This document shows, piece after piece, positions 57,694 through 64,000 of a stretch of 64,000 bases of DNA. A program made the translations under genes and the position numbers. Within the stretch, counting starts at the first letter, position 1. Each line of letters begins with the position of its first letter. The notes below the pieces were generated by a model. The model was given only the letters and a program-made list of their open reading frames with translations, did not search any database and was not told the origin of the DNA. Source of the stretch: Streptomyces ficellus (lineage in GTDB: Bacteria > Actinomycetota > Actinomycetes > Streptomycetales > Streptomycetaceae); contig NZ_CP034279.1 of the NCBI RefSeq assembly GCF_009739905.1, positions 5,952,001 through 6,016,000 on the forward strand, written 5' to 3'.

Positions 57694-58762
57694 CGGCCGC
57701 CGTCAGCCACGCCACCAGCAGCAGCACGTACAGCGCCACCGCCAGCCACCGCAGCCCGTCGAGCCCGGTGTGCCGCGCCAGCCCCTCGGCGCCCGTCACA
57801 CACGTCCCGACCGGAAAGGTGAACGCCCACCAGGCCATCCCGAAGCCCATGCCCCGGCGCCGCGCCCGCAGCACCATCGCGCCCGCCAGCGCCAGCCACA
57901 GCAGCGCGAAGCCCATGACGGGCACGCCGTAGAGGACGGCGAGCCCGGCGGCGTGGGGCAGGCCGGGCGGTGCCGCGTCGGCGAACTGGTTGGCGGCCGT
58001 CGTGGACTGGCCCAGCGGCCCGAGCACCAGGAACAGCGTCGGCGTCAGGGCGAGCGGCAGCGGCCCGCCGGTCATCAGCCGGCCGAACACCAGCGGCAGC
58101 ATCACCAGGGTCGCCAGCAGGCTCAGCCCGAACATCCCGTAGCACGCGACCAGCAGCGTCCACCGCCACTGCCCCGGCGGCAGGTGCGGCACCAGGAGCG
58201 GGCCGAGGGCCGCCGACACCATGGGCGACACGACGGGCAGCAGCCACACCGGCGAGGCGGCGTCGACCCGGTGGTGCACCACCATCAGGTACGGGACGGC
58301 CACGGCGACCGCGAGTCCGACCACCGTCCCCGCCACGTACAGGACCGCGTCGACGGCGACCGCCGCGTCCGGCCCGATGACGTCCCGGCCGACGATGACG
58401 GCGCCGCCGCCGACGGAGACCAGCGCCATGGCGAGGCAGCCGTAGAACGGGGCCACGGCCGGGTCCAGGAGGTGCGCGCGGGCCTGGTCCCGGTGGTGCC
58501 ACCAGTGCGCCGAGCGGGCCGCCAGCAGGGTGAGCAGCATCAGCAGGGACAACGTCCACACGGCGGCGCAGGCGGTGCGCAGGCCCGGCACCGCGACCGG
58601 CAGCGAAGCGCCCGCGTTGGCCACGATCGCGGTCCCCATCACCGTCGCGTACCAGTTGGGCCCGAGGTGACGGACCGCCGGAGCGCGGTACACCGGGGCC
58701 GTCGGTATCGGGTGCTGCGGTGCCGGGTGCTGCGGTGTCGGGGGCTGTGCGAGGAGTGCCAT
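57611..58762 (-). CDS. TDT-family (TehA/SLAC1-like) membrane transporter
   Basis: 383 residues with about ten membrane helices. Begins with a Pro/Ala/His-rich segment, then HLGPNWYATVMGTAIVANAG, the conserved first-helix motif of tellurite-resistance/dicarboxylate transporters, and later MGFGMAWWAFTFPVGTCV. Substrate may be an organic acid, sulfite or tellurite. ATG at 58762 preceded by GGGTGGG. Tail-to-tail overlap of 83 bases with the metal-receptor gene. Divergent from the LysR gene, which probably regulates it. Confidence 0.9.
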   Translation of the reverse strand: MALLAQPPTPQHPAPQHPIPTAPVYRAPAVRHLGPNWYATVMGTAIVANAGASLPVAVPGLRTACAAVWTLSLLMLLTLLAARSAHWWHHRDQARAHLLDPAVAPFYGCLAMALVSVGGGAVIVGRDVIGPDAAVAVDAVLYVAGTVVGLAVAVAVPYLMVVHHRVDAASPVWLLPVVSPMVSAALGPLLVPHLPPGQWRWTLLVACYGMFGLSLLATLVMLPLVFGRLMTGGPLPLALTPTLFLVLGPLGQSTTAANQFADAAPPGLPHAAGLAVLYGVPVMGFALLWLALAGAMVLRARRRGMGFGMAWWAFTFPVGTCVTGAEGLARHTGLDGLRWLAVALYVLLLVAWLTAAVRTARGLAGGVLLAAPPAPRPVTARTT

Positions 58763-58811
58763 GCACCCACCCTGACCTGCGTGGATGGCACCCACCAGAG
58801 ATCAGTGTCCT

Positions 58812-58834
58812 ATGACCCCATAAACTGGGGTTAT
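58812..58834. promoter_or_regulatory. LysR operator/promoter overlap
   Basis: ACCCCATAAACTGGGGT (58815-58831) is an inverted repeat whose centre holds TAAACT (58821-58826), a -10 that ends exactly 6 bases before the lysR ATG. Bound regulator would directly cover its own leaderless promoter. Confidence 0.55.
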
Positions 58835-59732
58835 GGCTATCTCGCACCGCGTGCCGGACCTCGGCGCCCTGGAACTGCTGCTCGCCGTCGCCCGGCACGG
58901 CAGCCTCGGCCGGGCGGCGCGCGAGGTCGGCATCACACAGCCGGCCGCGAGCAGCCGCATCCGCTCCATGGAACGGCAACTGGGCGTGGCACTGGTGGAC
59001 CGCTCCCCGCGCGGGTCCCGGCTCACCGACGCGGGCGCCCTGGTCACCGACTGGGCGCGGCGGGTCGTCGAGGCGGCGGAGGCGTTCGACGCGGGTGCCC
59101 AGGCGCTCCGCGACCGGCGCGACTCGCGGCTGCGGGTGGCCGCGTCCATGACCATCGCGGAGTACCTGCTGCCCGGCTGGCTCATCGCCCTGCGCGCCGA
59201 ACGCCCCGACACGGCCGTCTCCCTCCAGGCGGGCAACTCCACCGTCGTCGCCGCCAGCCTGCTCGCCGGGGAGGCGGACCTGGGGTACGTCGAGGGCGTC
59301 GCCGTCCCCGAGGGCCTGGACGCCGTGGTCGTCGCCCACGACCGGCTCGTGGTGGTCGCCGCGCCGTCCCACCGCTGGGCCCGCCGCCGTGCCCCGCTCA
59401 CCCCCGCGGAACTGGCGGCCACGCCCCTGGTGCTGCGCGAGTACGGCTCGGGCACCCGCCAGGTCCTGGACGCGGCACTCGCCGAGTACGGCGGCCTCGC
59501 CGACCCGCTGATGGAACTGGCGTCCACCACCGCAGTGAAGGGCGCGGCCGTGAGCGGCGCCGGCCCCGCGGTGCTCAGCGAACTGGCGGTCACCGAGGAA
59601 CTGTCGTCCCGCCGCCTCGTCGAGATCCCGGTGGACGGCGTCCACCTCCACCGCGCCCTCCGCGCCGTCTGGCCCACCGGCCCCCTCCCCCCGGGCCCCG
59701 CCCGCGACCTGCTGTCCCTGGCGCGGGGGTAG
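58833..59732 (+). CDS. LysR-family transcriptional regulator
   Basis: 299 residues. N-terminal winged helix (ALELLLAVARHGSLGRAARE, ~11-30; EVGITQPAASSRIRSMERQL, ~30-49) and LysR substrate-binding domain (~95-290). Effector unknown; the CysB/Cbl-like MTIAEYLLPGWL opening of the effector domain is common in this subgroup. Predicted leaderless from TAAACT. Divergent from the TDT transporter, a typical LysR-target arrangement. Confidence 0.94.
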   Translation: MAISHRVPDLGALELLLAVARHGSLGRAAREVGITQPAASSRIRSMERQLGVALVDRSPRGSRLTDAGALVTDWARRVVEAAEAFDAGAQALRDRRDSRLRVAASMTIAEYLLPGWLIALRAERPDTAVSLQAGNSTVVAASLLAGEADLGYVEGVAVPEGLDAVVVAHDRLVVVAAPSHRWARRRAPLTPAELAATPLVLREYGSGTRQVLDAALAEYGGLADPLMELASTTAVKGAAVSGAGPAVLSELAVTEELSSRRLVEIPVDGVHLHRALRAVWPTGPLPPGPARDLLSLARG

Positions 59733-59785
59733 CGACGCCAGGTCGGCAACCGGCGTACCGGGGGCGCACCCCTCGCCGGCAGCCG

Positions 59786-60478
59786 TCAGGCGGACGCCGC
59801 CACCAGGCCCTGCATCACCCGCAGGTCCGCGTCCATCTCCGGGTGCCACTGGACGCCCAGCGCCCACCGGCCGCCCGCGGGGCCGCCCGACAGCTCGACG
59901 GCCTCCACCGTGCCGTCCTCGGCGTGGGCCGAGGGGGTGAGCCCGGTGCCGAGCCGGTCGACGGCCTGGTGGTGGTAGGTGGGCACCGTCACCGCCTCGG
60001 CGACGAGTGAGGCGTACCGCGTTCCCGGCACCGGCTTGACGGTGTGGGCGCCGAAGACGCCGACGCCACCGGTGTGGCCGTCCAGGTGCTGGACCAGGGT
60101 GCCGCCCAGGGCGACGTTCAGCAGCTGCATGCCGCGGCAGATGCCGAGCACCGGCGTACCGTGCGCCAGCGCCGCTTCGATCAGGGCCAGCTCCCACGCG
60201 TCCCGCTCGTCCGCGGCCGGCCCGGTGCGCGGGTCGCGGTCGGCGCCGTAACGGGCCGGGTCCACGTCCGCGCCGCCCGCGACGACCAGGCCGTCGAGGC
60301 GGGCGACCGCGTCGGCTGCGACGGCCGGGGCGTCCGGCGGGAGCATCGCGGCGATGCCGCCCGCGCCCTGGACCAGGCGCGGGTACACCTCGGGGAGCAG
60401 CGCCGCCCGCATGTCCCACACGCCCCAGGCGGCGGGGTCCAGGTAGGTGGTGACGCCGATCAGCGGCTTGGCAGGCAC
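59786..60478 (-). CDS. Gamma-glutamyl-gamma-aminobutyrate hydrolase-like (peptidase C26)
   Basis: 230 residues. Class-I glutamine-amidotransferase-like fold. Nucleophile Cys in VLGICRGMQLLNVALGG (~107-123) and the His/Glu pair in GVQWHPEMD (~212-220). PuuD-like enzymes split gamma-glutamyl amides formed during polyamine or ethanolamine use. GTG at 60478 with AGAGGAAC upstream. It is 11 bases after the permease gene and near the glutamine-synthetase-like ligase, so it probably removes the glutamyl tag at the end of that pathway. Confidence 0.93.
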   Translation of the reverse strand: MPAKPLIGVTTYLDPAAWGVWDMRAALLPEVYPRLVQGAGGIAAMLPPDAPAVAADAVARLDGLVVAGGADVDPARYGADRDPRTGPAADERDAWELALIEAALAHGTPVLGICRGMQLLNVALGGTLVQHLDGHTGGVGVFGAHTVKPVPGTRYASLVAEAVTVPTYHHQAVDRLGTGLTPSAHAEDGTVEAVELSGGPAGGRWALGVQWHPEMDADLRVMQGLVAASA

Positions 60479-60489
60479 AGGGGTTCCTC

Positions 60490-61932
<1,443 letters not shown>

Positions 61933-62059
61933 GGCAGCAGTGCTCCCGCGTCGGTCGGGACCCAATGGAATGGACCCATACCTTTGCGGTGGGCGGGCGT
62001 GAGCGCAAGACCCCTGCGTTACTTTCGGGTTACGCCCGGGGCCGCTGGTGCCCGGCCCC

Positions 62060-62806
62060 TCACGTCAGGAAACCCCGCAGCAGCGCCGCCGTCCCCGCGC
62101 AGTGCTCCCGCATCACCTCGCGCGCCGCGTCCGCGTCGCCCTCCAGCACCGCCTCCACCAGCGCGGTGTGCTGCGCCTGCGAGTGCTCCAGGTTGCGTAC
62201 GAGCAGGGGGATGCAGTCCAGCAGGTCGTTCACCGACGCCCGCACCCCGGCGTACTGCGCCATGAGCGTCGGCGAGCCCGACAGCTCCGCCAGTGTCAGA
62301 TGCAGCAGCGTGTCCTGGCGCCGGTAGTCCTCCAGCGGCGCGTCGTGCGTCGCCCGCAGTGCCGTACGCAGCCGCTCGGCGCCCTCCTCGGGCAGACCGT
62401 GCGCCGCGCACAGCCCCGCCGCGCCCACCTCCAGCACCTCGCGGAAGCGCAGGGTGTCCTCCACGTCGACCGACGCGATCCGGCGCCGCAGCTCCGCCTC
62501 GCCCGAGTCGCCGGGCGTCCGGTCCCGGTGCAGCACGAACGTTCCGCCGTAGCGGCCGCGCCGGCTCTCCACCAGGCCCTGCTCCTGGAGGACCTTCAGC
62601 ACCTCGCGCAGGGTGACCCGGCTGATGCCCATCCGGTCCGCCAGCTCCCGCTCCGCGGGCAGCCGCTCGCCCCCGGGCACGAGCCCGAGCCGGACGATCT
62701 GGAGGATCTGCTCCAGCGCCTCCTCGAAACCGTTGCCCGCGCGCACCGGCCGCAGCACGGGCGCCAACCGGTCCCCGGGCCCGCGGCCCGGGCTCTTCTT
62801 CGCCAC
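62060..62806 (-). CDS. FadR/GntR-family transcriptional regulator
   Basis: 248 residues. GntR winged helix (~30-90; GERLPAERELADRMGISRVT, LREVLKVLQEQGLVESRRGR) and FCD effector domain (~115-240) with its metal-binding histidines (LLHLTLAELSG, HTALVEAVLEGD). Likely controls the divergent glutamine-synthetase-like gene and the permease/hydrolase operon. GTG at 62806 chosen; AAGGGG is ~10 bases upstream. A TTG at 62827 is the alternative. Confidence 0.93.
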   Translation of the reverse strand: MAKKSPGRGPGDRLAPVLRPVRAGNGFEEALEQILQIVRLGLVPGGERLPAERELADRMGISRVTLREVLKVLQEQGLVESRRGRYGGTFVLHRDRTPGDSGEAELRRRIASVDVEDTLRFREVLEVGAAGLCAAHGLPEEGAERLRTALRATHDAPLEDYRRQDTLLHLTLAELSGSPTLMAQYAGVRASVNDLLDCIPLLVRNLEHSQAQHTALVEAVLEGDADAAREVMREHCAGTAALLRGFLT

Positions 62807-62827
62807 CTCGCCGTTTCCCCTTCCCAA

Positions 62828-62844
62828 GCAATGGTCTTCCGCAA
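62828..62844. promoter_or_regulatory. FadR-type operator candidate
   Basis: ATGGTCTTCCGCAATACC contains GGT-N9-ACC, the outer bases of GntR/FadR half-sites, in the 78-base divergent region before the synthetase-like gene. The inner bases are not symmetrical, so the call is weak. Confidence 0.3.
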
Positions 62845-62884
62845 TACCTTATGGCTCCCGGCTGACCGAAGGAGGAGTAATCCC

Positions 62885-64000
62885 GTGGCAGACCGCAAAC
62901 CCCCGCTCGGCGTCGAGGAACTGCGTACCCTCGTCGCGAACGGTGAGATCGACACAGTGGTCCTGGCCTTCCCCGATATGCAAGGGCGGCTCCAGGGCAA
63001 GCGGTTCGCCGCACCGTTCTTCCTCGACGACGTACTGCACCACGGCACCGAGGGCTGCAACTACCTCCTCGCCGTGGACGTGGAGCTCAACACCGTCGAC
63101 GGCTACGACATGTCGTCCTGGGCCAAGGGCTACGGCGACTTCGCCATGCGCCCCGACCTCACCACCCTGCGCCGCCTCCCCTGGAACGAGGGCACGGCGA
63201 TGCTCGTCGCCGACCTCCACTGGAACGACGGCACCCCCGTCGTCGCCGCGCCCCGCCAGATCCTGCGCCGCCAGCTCGAACGGCTCGCCGGACACGGCTT
63301 CACCGCCCACGTCGGCACCGAACTCGAATTCATCGTCTTCAAGGACACCTACGAACAGGCCTGGAACGCCGACTACCGCGACCTGACCCCGGCGAACCAG
63401 TACAACATCGACTACTCCATCCTCGGCACCGGCCGCATCGAACCCCTGCTGCGCCGCATCCGCAACGAGATGGCCACCGCCGGACTGACCGTCGAGTCCG
63501 CCAAGGGCGAGTGCAACCCCGGTCAGCACGAGATCGCCTTCAAGTACGACGAGGCCCTCGTCACCTGCGACCAGCACGCCATCTACAAGACCGGCGCCAA
63601 GGAGATCGCCGCCCAGGAGGGCGTCTCGCTCACCTTCATGGCGAAGTACAACGAGCGCGAGGGCAACTCCTGCCACATCCACCTCTCCCTCCAGGACGAG
63701 GACGGCCGCAACGTCATGGCGGGCGACGGACCCGGCGGCATGTCACCGGTCATGCGCCACTTCCTCGCCGGCCAGCTCGCCGCACTCCGCGACTTCTCCC
63801 TCCTCTACGCCCCCAACATCAACTCCTACAAGCGCTTCCAGCCCGGCTCCTTCGCCCCCACCGCCGTCGCCTGGGGCTACGACAACCGCACCTGCTCCCT
63901 GCGCGTCGTCGGCCACGACCGCTCCCTGCGCTTCGAGAACCGCCTCCCCGGCGGCGACGTCAACCCGTACCTCGCCGTCGCCGGCCTGGTCGCGGCGGGC
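62885..64000 (+). CDS. Glutamine-synthetase-like gamma-glutamylamine ligase (3' end outside window)
   Basis: 372 residues visible; the gene runs off the right edge. GSI-type fold with metal-site motifs GTELEFIVF (~138-146), SAKGECNPGQHEIAF (~205-219) and GNSCHIHLSLQ (~260-270). The N-terminal segment and the neighbouring amine permease, C26 hydrolase and FadR regulator point to a GlnA4/GlnA3-like enzyme that glutamylates ethanolamine or polyamines rather than ammonia; from memory the orthologous S. coelicolor locus contains GlnA4 (SCO1613). GTG at 62885 with GGAGGAG upstream. Confidence 0.9.
   Translation, partial: MADRKPPLGVEELRTLVANGEIDTVVLAFPDMQGRLQGKRFAAPFFLDDVLHHGTEGCNYLLAVDVELNTVDGYDMSSWAKGYGDFAMRPDLTTLRRLPWNEGTAMLVADLHWNDGTPVVAAPRQILRRQLERLAGHGFTAHVGTELEFIVFKDTYEQAWNADYRDLTPANQYNIDYSILGTGRIEPLLRRIRNEMATAGLTVESAKGECNPGQHEIAFKYDEALVTCDQHAIYKTGAKEIAAQEGVSLTFMAKYNEREGNSCHIHLSLQDEDGRNVMAGDGPGGMSPVMRHFLAGQLAALRDFSLLYAPNINSYKRFQPGSFAPTAVAWGYDNRTCSLRVVGHDRSLRFENRLPGGDVNPYLAVAGLVAAG

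Overview
The window is chromosomal DNA from a high-GC actinomycete, almost certainly a Streptomyces. The evidence is the very high GC with C/G at third codon positions, frequent GTG and TTG starts, vegetative promoters of the TTGACN/TAGRRT type, a mycothiol ligase gene (mshC), the gylR-controlled glycerol operon and a complete Pup-proteasome locus. The gene order matches, from memory, the S. coelicolor segment around SCO1613-SCO1670 in inverted numbering. No phage, IS element, CRISPR array, rRNA or tRNA was seen.

Left part (1-9.8 kb): a RecD2-like protein whose ATPase motifs look destroyed, a divergent aldo/keto reductase and F420/LLM-type oxidoreductase pair sharing an operator-like palindrome, a ferritin-like protein, a CorA transporter, and a run of phosphatase, DUF3090, PI3/4-kinase-like protein and mshC. 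Next (9.8-20.7 kb): a PAC2 protein, the glpF-glpK-glpD operon with gylR, metH, and a HAD hydrolase preceded by a large hairpin. Then (20.9-29.7 kb): two tandem orphan solute-binding lipoproteins, an orphan LuxR-type response regulator, a RecB-type Fe-S nuclease, a CBS-domain site-2 protease, tRNA m1A58 methyltransferase TrmI, a small membrane-anchored protein and a ferredoxin.

Centre (29.9-49 kb): arc (proteasome ATPase), dop (depupylase), pup, prcB and prcA (20S core), a G-rich repeat-bearing spacer, a LacI regulator with a divergent MFS exporter, pafA (Pup ligase), two FKBP-type prolyl isomerases, pafB-pafC (WYL regulators of the DNA-damage response), small proteins, tatA-tatC and the helY-type RNA helicase. 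Together these give pupylation, depupylation, unfolding and degradation in one neighbourhood.

Right part (49-64 kb): an ADP-ribosylglycohydrolase gene broken into two fragments by an approximately 1.6-kb, lower-GC segment encoding a six-repeat beta-propeller (lectin-like) protein; a membrane-protein pair divergent from a MerR regulator with two near-identical palindromes between them; an iron-box-controlled siderophore-interacting protein; a 5'-3' exonuclease; XRE/cupin and metal-receptor genes; a TDT-family exporter with a divergent LysR regulator; and a nitrogen-scavenging cluster (class-I glutamine amidotransferase-like hydrolase, APC permease, FadR regulator, glutamine-synthetase-like ligase) that runs off the right edge.

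Many genes carry a TAnnnT hexamer ending exactly 6-8 bases before the start codon, so leaderless transcription appears common here.
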